From the NCBI GenBank assembly GCA_017453465.1, contig JAFTEV010000082.1:1-58750 (forward strand): a DNA stretch of 58,750 bases, given 5' to 3'. Positions 16,407 to 24,638 of the stretch are shown here, one piece after another. Each line of letters begins with the position of its first letter. Position 1 is the first letter of the stretch. Made by a program: the position numbers and the translations under genes. Under the pieces are notes generated by a model. That model was given only the letters and a program-made list of their open reading frames with translations, was not told where the DNA came from and ran no database searches. This DNA comes from Bacteroidaceae bacterium (GTDB taxonomy: Bacteria; Bacteroidota; Bacteroidia; Bacteroidales; Bacteroidaceae).

Positions 16407-16451
16407 AGTGACACTGAAGTGGTGTTTGAATCACACTTCAGTGTCACTTTT
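16404..16451. terminator. Bidirectional terminator, 18-bp perfect stem
   Basis: AAAAGTGACACTGAAGTG (16404-16421) pairs perfectly with 16434-16451 around a 12-nt loop. The A-run on one side and T-run on the other serve both converging units (outer-membrane protein on +, secreted protein on -). Confidence 0.9.
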
Positions 16452-16501
16452 AATATGTAGAGCAGTGAATCTGTATGCAGCAGAGAGCAGCTTCAGAAAG
16501 A

Positions 16502-17707
16502 CTACTTCATAATCATTTTACGAGTAGTACCGTCAGAATATTTGACGATGTTCACGCCCTTGGCAGGAGCGGAAAGTTCGACACCGCTAATGGAGTAGTA
16601 GCTCTGTACGACAGGTTCATCGGCCTGTACGCCTGTAATGCCAGCAATGATTTCGTTATATTCGGCTTCGGTCATGATGGTCAGCTCGGCTGGAGTGCCA
16701 GCAGCAACCTTCAGATATGAAATGTTGGCAGGAAGGCAAAGCTGGTAATCTTCGATAGCTACGGAGTAGAGCGACTTCAACATATCACTGGTAGCAGTCA
16801 CAAAGCCCAACTTGCCGGTTGAAGTAACTCCCAACATACGCATGGTTGAAGCATTGTAAACCGTGCGAGCCACCTTGCTCTCCTGGCGATCCTCAAATGC
16901 AAAGTAGTTTCCAGCCAGCACATTGTCGGCAGGCTTCTGTGGTGAAGTTGCCTGAAGAGAAAGCTTATTGTTGACAGCTTCAGATGATGTGGCTTCAAGA
17001 ATGACTGGAGTAGCAGCTGGCACTGTGCCTGTAATCTCCTTCATCACAGCAACACCCATCTTTGCATCTACCTGGCTGATGTAGTATGCCTTCATGCCCG
17101 ACGTAAATGGGTAATCAGCATAATAAGCCGCATAGTATTTCCCGCCACACGACAAAGAAGGCTTCACAGCAATGTAGTTGTCGGTCTGATTGATGGGAAT
17201 TATGGCCCAACGCTCGATGTTCTTTGTGACATCCACATCATCGTCATTAAGAATTTTCTGATCTGCAGCTGCTGTTCTGAGGAAACTGTTCTCGCGCCTT
17301 TTCGAGGTGACTGCATCATACAGATATACTGTATATCCTTCCTCTGTAGCCGATACGGTATAGGAATTTGTCCCCCAGTTGTGAGCATGGACATAATGAT
17401 TGATCATGTCGTGCACACCCGTGCCCTGAGCTTTCAAATCATACTTTTCATTTGCTGCATCCACCTGCTTGATATAGATAATCGAAGCAGGATCCGTGTA
17501 CGCAGTCTCAATGTTCAAACGGGACTGAATGGCACCCATGTCAGCCGAAGCTTTTGCTACATTGATACTACCCGTGGCATCATACACATAGATATAACGC
17601 ATCGTGTAACGGTTGTACACGCGGTAGTAGCCATCGCCCGAAAACTGAGCGGCTGCCGGAAAGGCAGCCGCCATAGTTAATAATATAATAGCAAGTCTTT
17701 TCACCAT
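16502..17707 (-). CDS. Secreted protein with C-terminal sorting-like tail
   Basis: 401 residues with a signal peptide (MVKRLAIILLTMAAAFPAAAQ). The body is not recognised. It begins with a short ricin-like or lectin-like segment (GYYRVYNRYTMRYIYVYD), and a GYxRVxN pattern of this kind recurs in Prevotella secreted proteins. The last ~35 residues (SYYSISGVELSAPAKGV, then NIVKYSDGTTRKMIMK) resemble the C-terminal tail of Prevotella secreted proteins, which carry a YYxxxGxxxxxPxKGxxI pattern probably read by type IX secretion. PorU and PorV, needed for such cargo, are encoded at 36-40.6 kb in this window. It converges on the terminator at 16404-16451. Confidence 0.7.
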   Translation of the reverse strand: MVKRLAIILLTMAAAFPAAAQFSGDGYYRVYNRYTMRYIYVYDATGSINVAKASADMGAIQSRLNIETAYTDPASIIYIKQVDAANEKYDLKAQGTGVHDMINHYVHAHNWGTNSYTVSATEEGYTVYLYDAVTSKRRENSFLRTAAADQKILNDDDVDVTKNIERWAIIPINQTDNYIAVKPSLSCGGKYYAAYYADYPFTSGMKAYYISQVDAKMGVAVMKEITGTVPAATPVILEATSSEAVNNKLSLQATSPQKPADNVLAGNYFAFEDRQESKVARTVYNASTMRMLGVTSTGKLGFVTATSDMLKSLYSVAIEDYQLCLPANISYLKVAAGTPAELTIMTEAEYNEIIAGITGVQADEPVVQSYYSISGVELSAPAKGVNIVKYSDGTTRKMIMK

Positions 17708-17787
17708 AAATAAAATTTAGTATAGAACTAAGCTTATTAAGTAATATTTAGAGCTTTATCTAACCTGCCACCAATGGGAAGGAGAGA

Positions 17788-18912
17788 TTACTCAGCGATA
17801 CAGATAGTAACGCGGTTGAGTGGCTGGTCTGTGTAAGGCTGCTCTGTGTCACCCTTTGCAGAAACGGTCATGCGGCTTGCAGAAATACCGAACTGGTTCT
17901 GGAGTGTGTTAGCAACAACCTCAGCACGCTTCTGAGAATAACCCATGTTGATCTTTGGGTTACCAGTGCCACGGTCAGCATAACCAGTGATAGATACGCG
18001 AGACTCAGGATACTTCTTCATGTAGTCAGCAACCTCGATAACCTTGGCCATTTCCTGAGCGGAAATCTGAGAACCACGGATGAGGAAGTAGATGTCACGG
18101 CGGAGTGGCTCACGCTTTGGCTGCTCAACAACAGGAGCCTGTGGCTGAACGTAAACAGTGTCAACCTTTGGCTGCTCAACAACAGGAGCAGGCTTGCAGC
18201 ATGGCTCAATCACCTTAGTTTTGTGAGTTGCACCGAAGTTGTAGCGCAGACCAACGAGACCGTTGAAATACCAGTCAGAGTTACCAGCTCTCTTGCTGTT
18301 GTACTTGTCAGAAGTGATGTTGTGGTTGATTTCAAAGTTTACAGAGAAAGCATCGTTGATGCGAACATCTGCAAAGAGACCGAACTGAGCCACGAAATTG
18401 CTCTTAGTGCCAGACCAGAGATATTCCATGTATTCAGGGCAATCGGGAAGAACCTGAGTGTAGATGTCATACCAAACATCAGCAGCCTGCTTATTGTTCC
18501 AAGCAATGTTCACACCTGCACCGATGAAAGCATAGATGTTGATGGGACGATTGTACTTGTAGCCGCAGAAGAGGTTAGAGAGGTTGGCTGTGAGGTCAAG
18601 TGTAGGAGCAATGTAGTTCCAAGCCCACTTATATTCCTTACCGTAAAGTTCAGAACCACCCTTAGACTTCCAAGCGTTTACAGCGAGACGAGTACCGATA
18701 ACGGGATTGAACTCGTAACCAGCTGCAAGCTGAGCATTGGGTGAAAGCAGAGAACCGAAGCTCACTTCACCAAGAGTGTGCTGCATACCAAACTGACCCT
18801 GAATGTACCAGTGTGGCTTGAACACTTCCACTGTCTTTGCCTGCTGCTGAGCAGAGGCTGATACACTTGCTACTGCGACAAGCGCACCGAGAAAGATGTT
18901 TTTAATATTCAT
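17788..18912 (-). CDS. OmpA-family outer-membrane protein
   Basis: 374 residues with a signal peptide ending SASAQ. Residues ~30-235 form a predicted beta-barrel with repeated aromatic strands. A Pro/Val-rich linker follows in which VVEQPK occurs repeatedly. The C-terminal OmpA/MotB domain (~255-374) has the peptidoglycan-binding pattern VSITGYADRGTGNPKINMGYSQKRAEVV, with the Asp and Arg that hold diaminopimelate. It ends RVTICIAE. Such proteins tether the outer membrane to the cell wall. It lies 38 nt after the lipocalin-like lipoprotein gene and may share its transcript. Confidence 0.92.
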   Translation of the reverse strand: MNIKNIFLGALVAVASVSASAQQQAKTVEVFKPHWYIQGQFGMQHTLGEVSFGSLLSPNAQLAAGYEFNPVIGTRLAVNAWKSKGGSELYGKEYKWAWNYIAPTLDLTANLSNLFCGYKYNRPINIYAFIGAGVNIAWNNKQAADVWYDIYTQVLPDCPEYMEYLWSGTKSNFVAQFGLFADVRINDAFSVNFEINHNITSDKYNSKRAGNSDWYFNGLVGLRYNFGATHKTKVIEPCCKPAPVVEQPKVDTVYVQPQAPVVEQPKREPLRRDIYFLIRGSQISAQEMAKVIEVADYMKKYPESRVSITGYADRGTGNPKINMGYSQKRAEVVANTLQNQFGISASRMTVSAKGDTEQPYTDQPLNRVTICIAE

Positions 18913-18950
18913 AGATACAAATTTTTATTAGTTTCTTTTTTGTTTAAATA

Positions 18951-19577
18951 CTAAAGCATAATCAGTCCGTGCTGACGTTTGCAGGTGTAAAGGCTGTCAA
19001 GGAAATTCAACTGGAGTTCTTCGGCGGAGAGTGTCAAGATTTCTGCTTCTTCCACTTCATACTCTTGTTTGCTTGATGCCTCCTGCTGCATATCGACATA
19101 GTAGAGAAATAACTTTCCGTTGAGCAACTTCCATTCTCTGAAACTGATTCGGTCGGTATTGATACTGGAGAGGCCGCCTGTTGTTTCAAAGGCCATGCCC
19201 CTATGCTGCTGCATATCGTAGTACCATTTTCCGCGTAATTCAGAAACATTGATGCAAATCTTTACTTTCTTTCCCTTCGAATCGGGGAAGATTGAAAGCG
19301 TGTCGCCCTCGGTCAGTGTGCCTTTGATTTGGTCTTCAGCCTCAGCTTCGCTGTAGGAATAGGCTTTGGGATGTTCCAGCTCGTTGTTGCACAAGCGGAC
19401 TATCACTGAATCGCCATCTACTTCCTGCAACACCACCAACTCGGCTTCATCGACAACTTCATCCAGCTCTTCTACCGTCAGATTGATTTTCGAGTCCTTC
19501 TTGCCTCCGCTACAAGAGCAGAGGACAAGAAGACTTGAAATCAATATTGTCGTTAGGACGTTGCGCTTAGTATTCAC
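18951..19577 (-). CDS. Lipoprotein with lipocalin-like domain
   Basis: 208 residues starting at a GTG (AAGGTG overlaps the start). The N terminus MNTKRNVLTTILISSLLVLCSC has a lipobox-like site. The mature part has an acidic N-terminal segment (EELDEVVDEAELV), then LRGKWYYDMQQHRGMAF, SSINTDRISFREWKL and GKLFLYYV. This is the pattern of Bacteroidales lipocalin-like domains, which form small ligand-binding barrels. No ligand can be predicted. It is 36 nt after the giant coiled-coil lipoprotein gene and 38 nt before the OmpA gene, suggesting a surface-protein operon. Confidence 0.65.
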   Translation of the reverse strand: MNTKRNVLTTILISSLLVLCSCSGGKKDSKINLTVEELDEVVDEAELVVLQEVDGDSVIVRLCNNELEHPKAYSYSEAEAEDQIKGTLTEGDTLSIFPDSKGKKVKICINVSELRGKWYYDMQQHRGMAFETTGGLSSINTDRISFREWKLLNGKLFLYYVDMQQEASSKQEYEVEEAEILTLSAEELQLNFLDSLYTCKRQHGLIML

Positions 19578-19613
19578 CTTATTTATTATTAAGGGTTCAG
19601 AGTTTTGTTTGGA

Positions 19614-22600
19614 TTACTTCTTGGCTACGTAGTACTTGCGAGTAGCAATCTGACCATTGTAGTCAAGAGCAGAGTATGCAACTTCGTAGATGTAACCATC
19701 CTCAAGGTTGAGAGTAACATTCTGGTGAATGCCACCGTTGATAACCTTGTTCATGTTAGCACCCTTGTTAGCCTTCTGGAGAGCAGCGAGGCAGTCGCCG
19801 TTACCTTCCTGAGCTGATTCAGGAGCACCTGTCAAAGAAGCACCGATTGCATATACGTTAGTTACAGCGACATGCTTCTTGAGGCATGGAGTGATAACTT
19901 CTGCAGTGTAAGTAGTTGGGTAAACAGTGATAGTAGAAGCGTCAACAAACTTCACAGCACCACGAGTACCACCAAGCTGAGCAATCTTGTTGCCTTCAAC
20001 GAAGAGAGCGATTGGCTGAACACGGTCGCTGATGTTGTTGATGAAGTTCACAAGCTTACCGTTAACCTTGTCAAGATACTTCTGGATAGTGTTGTCAATC
20101 TTGTTCTCAATGCGAGTCTCGTAAGATTCGAGGTTGCCGAGATATTCATTAACCTTAGTGAAGAGGTCAGCAAGGTCATCAACCAAAACAGCGGTGTTAT
20201 TGAAGTCATAGTTGACATCATAAAGAATGTCTCTTACATCAGCAACGAAGGATACAACAATATACTTCTGGCCATCAATAATCTTTGTTTCGAGAGCATT
20301 ACCATCAGCATCAAGGATTGGATCAATGTCTGTAGTAAGAGCATCAGCCTTCAAGTAAACCACAAACTGACGATTATAAACATTCTCACCATCAACAACA
20401 ATAATATCAATATTTGAAATATCATTGGCTGCCTTGTCTAACATCTTAACGAGTGCATTATCTTTGATGCGTGGATTAACTGTGTTCTTGATAAATTTGT
20501 CAATGCGACGGTTAATTCTATAGATAATGTTCATTACGCTGTAGTAGCCTCTTACATACTGCTCATCCTTTGTGAGGAGCTTCTTTTCGATTGCGTTCCA
20601 GAAGTCTGGAGAGAAGCCAGGAGCCTTCACAGCAGTTGCAGCAACGCCGTAGTTAGAGTAAACGCTGCGAGTTTCGCCATCAGCGTTCTTGTACTCTGCC
20701 TTTACAGCAAGAGCTGGGAGGATGCCGTTGAACTGGCTGTAGAGAGTACCAACGAGCGTAGCAATTGATGGGAATGTACCGCTTACGTCCTTAGTCTTAA
20801 CAGCAGTCTTGGCAGCGCTGAATGCATCCTTGAATGCGTTAGCAATCTTAGTGCGGTCAATCTTCACAGCCACCTTAGAGATGTCAGACTTAGAGAGGTG
20901 AGCATCTGCTGCATAGAAGCCGTTAGATACGGCACGAGTGTAACCGAAAGTGATGAGCTTAGAAGAAGGATCGAGGTTCTTCAGTTCAATACCAGAAGCT
21001 TCATCTTGGCTGTTAACCAGCTTGATAGGAGCATCGCTAAAGTCAACACCTGCAGGGTTGATGGTTACATAAATCTTACCAGCATTGTCTTCAGTATCGC
21101 TGATGAGTGTACCGGCAAAGCCATTAATCTGACCATCAACGCTACCAATCATATCGAGGTCACTCTCAGTCAGCTTAGACATAGCAGTTACAGCCGGGTC
21201 AGCATAGAATGCCTTTTCAGAAGACGGGAACTCATAGCTGTTGTCAGCCTTACCATAGTAAGCAACGAGCACGTTAGAGTTGATACCAGCAGGAATGTTG
21301 AATGTACCGTACATTGGGTTGTAAGTACCCTGAACGATTACACCTGTAATCTGGCTGTTGAGAGCATCAGCAATCTTGTCAACGGCAGTTGTAAGTTCAT
21401 CAATAGCTTTCTTGTTCTCACCGATTGCAGTTGCATTGTCAGCAACGTCTTTCTTCAAGCTTGTAATATCTTCCTTGATACCATCGATTGCTTTGTTCAG
21501 AGCAGTGTTGTAGTCTTCAACCTTAGTGTCGAGGGTTTCAACCTTAGTTTCAAGTGTAGAAACCTTACCCTGAAGTTCAGAGATATTACCTTCAGCATCA
21601 GTCATTTTACCTTCGAGAGTAGAAATCTTGCCTTCAGCTTCGGTCATCTTACCTTCAAGAGTAGAAATCTTGCCTTCAGCATCGGTCATCTTACCCTCGA
21701 GAGTAGAAACCTTGCCTTCAACGATTCCGACCTGACCTTCAAGAGTAGAAACCTTGCCGTCAAGAGTAGTTACCTTACCATCGAGTGTACCAACCTTGCC
21801 GTCAAGAGTCTTAACCTTACCGTCAATAGTTGCGAGCTGACCCTTAAGATCTGCAATCTGACCAGTGATTTCAAGAACCTGAGCTTCGAGGCCAAGAACA
21901 GAAGTAGTCAGACCTGCGATAGCAACATTCTGAGCAGCATCTGCAAGTTTGTAAGCAGCTGTTACGTTAGCGATAGCAGTGTTCAGTTCGTCCTTAGTAG
22001 CGAACTTAGAAAGGTCACCTTCGTAAATCTTCTTGATTTCGATAGTAATCTTAGCGATAAGATCAGAGTAGTCAACTGGTTCACCAGGAACGAGGCTTTC
22101 AACTGTGCCAGTGAGAACACCCAGCTTGTAGAGGATGTCGTGGATAACAGCATCGAGGTCATCAATTCTCTGAGCGTTGTAAGCTGCATTGTTCAGAGCA
22201 GTAGTTGCATCCTTCTGAGCTGCAGTAATATCGCTTCTGAGCTGACCTTCGATTGTAGCAAGGTCTGTCTTTACCTTATTAATAGCTTCAAGAGCCTTGT
22301 CGAACTTCTCGTTTGCAGCCTGTGCAAGGTTGTAAGCGAGGTCTGCCTTAGCTTGAGCAGCCTCAACAGCGGCGTTAACCTTACCCAGTTCTTCTGCCAA
22401 AACAGCCTTAGTTACGAAGTTAGAGAGGTCAAGGTCTTCGATAGCCTGCTGAAGCTTGGCAATGTCAACCTTGTTTTGTGCTACGTCAGACTTGAGTGTA
22501 GAGAGGTCAGATGTAGCTTCCTGCAACTTAGCAATGTCCTTCTGAACTTCTGTGAGCGTGTTCTGAAGAGCATCCTTAGCATCCTTCAGCTCGCGGATAA

Positions 22601-24278
22601 CCTGAGCATCGTTTACAACGTTCTTAGCGATGTTTTCAACATCTTCAGCTGTGAGTGCGCTTGGATAAGGATGAGCAGCAGCCCAGTCAGCAACAACCTT
22701 AGAAGCGATTTCAGCAACCTCTTCCGAAGTCAGAGTTGAGCAAGCGCATTTGGCAGCCTCAATCAGGTTCTTAATCTCAGCAGTTGTAGAATAGTCTTCG
22801 AGAGCATCCTTAACCTTATCATCAATCAGGCTCATCACGTCTGCTGTAGTAGAGTAAGCAGAGAGGTCGCTCTTCTTGAGAACATCCTTGATGGCTTCTG
22901 TGATAAGATTCTGAACTTCAGCCTTTGTCAGACCTTCATTGAAACCTTCGAGAGCCTTAGCAATAGCCTCGTTGATGAGGTTCTTCACAGCGTCTGTAGT
23001 AGAGTACTCAGCAAGAGCAGTCTTCACAGCGTCGTTGATAAGAGCCTTCACGTCGTTAGGAGTAGTGTAAGACTTCAGTTTCTCGTCAACAATCTGGTAC
23101 ACAAGGTTCTTAACCTCTGCTTCAGACAGACCGTCAACACCCTTCAGTGCGTCAGTTACAATCTTGTTTACAAGTTCCTTAACCTCAGACTCAGACAGAC
23201 CATCGGTCTTCAGACCCTTCAGAGCCTCGTTGATGAGGTTGTTAACCTCAGCAGTTGTTGGGTAAGAAGAAAGAGCATCCTTGTTGAGGAGATCCTTGAT
23301 GGCATCGTTGATAGCAAGAGCTACTTCAGCAGCCGACATGCCAGCTGGGTGTGAAGCCTCATACTTCTCAAGAGCGTCCTGGATAGCCTTTGTGACGAGG
23401 AGTTCAGCCTCTGCGGGTGTAATGCCGTCCTTCCATTCAGCCTTAGCAGCAGCGATGGCCTTGTCAATCATGCCCTGAACTTCAGCCTCCGAGAGGTGCT
23501 TGTCAGTTGCAGCATAAGCATTGATAGCCTTGTCAATCAAGCTCTCAATGTATGCCTGAGTTGGGATGTCAGACTTCAGTGCATAGTCAGCAAGAGCCTT
23601 AGTGATGGCAGCTTCGATGAGTTCATTAACCTCATCCTTGTTGAGAATCTGGTGGTTGTAAACCCATTCTGTTACGATAGTCTGAACATCTTCCTTAGAA
23701 AGACTTGGGTGTGCCTTCATGTAGGCATCAACGATTGTCTCAACATCTTCCTTTGTCAGACCAGGATTTGATGTCAGATAGCCTTCAATCAGATCCTTCA
23801 CGTCTTGTTTAGACAAACCAGGATGTGCAGCAGCATAGTCCTTAATCATCTGCTCAACTTCAGCCTTCTGAGCTTCAGAGAGCTTAGCGATTACTTCGTT
23901 GATTGCATTAGTGATAGATGTAGCTACGTCAGATGCAGTCTGATAGGGATTGCCGTTATTAGCCAGTGCAGCTGTAATAGAAGCATCAATCAGAGACTGA
24001 ATACGTTCATCCAGTGCACCGTCAGCGCAAGAGCACTGCTTGATGTTACCCAGAGCCGTGTTGATTGCGTCAATCTGGTCTTGCAGACCCTTAACCTGAG
24101 CAGCCAACAAAGACTTGAGGGAAGCATCCTGTGCATTCAGGGCATCGGTGTAACCGTTGATGAGTTCCTGCCTGTTCTGAGCAAGAGTATCCTCATCGGT
24201 GTCCTTACAAGAAGTCACAAAGCCCGCACTGGAAAGTGCCAGCGCAAGCACGAGCAAGTTTGTAAATTTTCTTCTCAT
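19614..24278 (-). CDS. Giant coiled-coil surface lipoprotein, 1554 aa
   Basis: The signal peptide MRRKFTNLLVLALALSSAG is followed by a lipobox (FVTSC), so the protein is lipid-anchored. Residues ~20-90 are helical. Residues ~90-530 contain more than a dozen imperfect repeats of 25-35 residues built on the pattern xLTKEDVETIVDAYxKAHP or LSEAEVKNLIxEAIKxAL. Residues ~530-800 are long heptad coiled coil. Residues ~805-910 are a strict 7-residue repeat, TLDGKVG then TLEGKMTDAEGKI-type. From ~975 a beta-rich globular region begins (ITGVIVQGTYNPMYGTFNIP), like the domain after coiled coils in Bacteroidales DUF4988-type surface proteins. It ends QIATRKYYVAKK. The layout suggests a stalk carrying a distal domain. 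Function and ligand are unknown. Confidence 0.85.
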   Translation of the reverse strand: MRRKFTNLLVLALALSSAGFVTSCKDTDEDTLAQNRQELINGYTDALNAQDASLKSLLAAQVKGLQDQIDAINTALGNIKQCSCADGALDERIQSLIDASITAALANNGNPYQTASDVATSITNAINEVIAKLSEAQKAEVEQMIKDYAAAHPGLSKQDVKDLIEGYLTSNPGLTKEDVETIVDAYMKAHPSLSKEDVQTIVTEWVYNHQILNKDEVNELIEAAITKALADYALKSDIPTQAYIESLIDKAINAYAATDKHLSEAEVQGMIDKAIAAAKAEWKDGITPAEAELLVTKAIQDALEKYEASHPAGMSAAEVALAINDAIKDLLNKDALSSYPTTAEVNNLINEALKGLKTDGLSESEVKELVNKIVTDALKGVDGLSEAEVKNLVYQIVDEKLKSYTTPNDVKALINDAVKTALAEYSTTDAVKNLINEAIAKALEGFNEGLTKAEVQNLITEAIKDVLKKSDLSAYSTTADVMSLIDDKVKDALEDYSTTAEIKNLIEAAKCACSTLTSEEVAEIASKVVADWAAAHPYPSALTAEDVENIAKNVVNDAQVIRELKDAKDALQNTLTEVQKDIAKLQEATSDLSTLKSDVAQNKVDIAKLQQAIEDLDLSNFVTKAVLAEELGKVNAAVEAAQAKADLAYNLAQAANEKFDKALEAINKVKTDLATIEGQLRSDITAAQKDATTALNNAAYNAQRIDDLDAVIHDILYKLGVLTGTVESLVPGEPVDYSDLIAKITIEIKKIYEGDLSKFATKDELNTAIANVTAAYKLADAAQNVAIAGLTTSVLGLEAQVLEITGQIADLKGQLATIDGKVKTLDGKVGTLDGKVTTLDGKVSTLEGQVGIVEGKVSTLEGKMTDAEGKISTLEGKMTEAEGKISTLEGKMTDAEGNISELQGKVSTLETKVETLDTKVEDYNTALNKAIDGIKEDITSLKKDVADNATAIGENKKAIDELTTAVDKIADALNSQITGVIVQGTYNPMYGTFNIPAGINSNVLVAYYGKADNSYEFPSSEKAFYADPAVTAMSKLTESDLDMIGSVDGQINGFAGTLISDTEDNAGKIYVTINPAGVDFSDAPIKLVNSQDEASGIELKNLDPSSKLITFGYTRAVSNGFYAADAHLSKSDISKVAVKIDRTKIANAFKDAFSAAKTAVKTKDVSGTFPSIATLVGTLYSQFNGILPALAVKAEYKNADGETRSVYSNYGVAATAVKAPGFSPDFWNAIEKKLLTKDEQYVRGYYSVMNIIYRINRRIDKFIKNTVNPRIKDNALVKMLDKAANDISNIDIIVVDGENVYNRQFVVYLKADALTTDIDPILDADGNALETKIIDGQKYIVVSFVADVRDILYDVNYDFNNTAVLVDDLADLFTKVNEYLGNLESYETRIENKIDNTIQKYLDKVNGKLVNFINNISDRVQPIALFVEGNKIAQLGGTRGAVKFVDASTITVYPTTYTAEVITPCLKKHVAVTNVYAIGASLTGAPESAQEGNGDCLAALQKANKGANMNKVINGGIHQNVTLNLEDGYIYEVAYSALDYNGQIATRKYYVAKK

Positions 24279-24379
24279 GTTGTTTAAAAAAAATTATAAA
24301 GTGGTTAATAATAAAAATTGGTTTCTACGCGCATATACATTATTATATAATATGGAGTGCAATAACACTAAAATCGGGA

Positions 24380-24387
24380 CAAATTTA
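24380..24387 (-). promoter_or_regulatory. -7 element for the giant lipoprotein gene
   Basis: The minus strand reads TAAATTTG, matching TAnnTTTG, about 100 nt before the start codon. The AT-rich leader between them is unusually long for this genome. The rest of the 24279-24638 gap is AT-rich with no further feature apart from the divergent promoter. Confidence 0.5.
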
Positions 24388-24581
24388 GTAATAAAAACTT
24401 TCTCGCTCTTCATAAAGCCACACAAATAACTATATTTTTAAGAAAAATTCACACTTAAAAGACGCATTTACTTAGAAATAGTTGTCAAAAGTACATACTT
24501 TTAAGAAAATTACCATCAACAGCCATCAAAGACAACACAGCTTTTTTATTAAAGAAAACGTAAAATCTGCTGGCAAATTGC

Positions 24582-24611
24582 TTGAGTTTCGACATATTTC
24601 TGTTAAATTTG
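24582..24611 (+). promoter_or_regulatory. Promoter of the HhH/barrel protein gene
   Basis: TTG at 24582-24584, 19 nt, TAAATTTG at 24604-24611, then a 27-nt leader to the ATG at 24639. Confidence 0.75.
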
Positions 24612-24638
24612 CAAACCTAAAGACATCAAGCAGCAATC

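Noticed and set aside
20898-22739. 613-codon open frame opposite the giant lipoprotein gene
   Set aside because: Antisense to a repetitive, biased coding sequence; a long shadow frame is expected. No signal peptide, domain or promoter.
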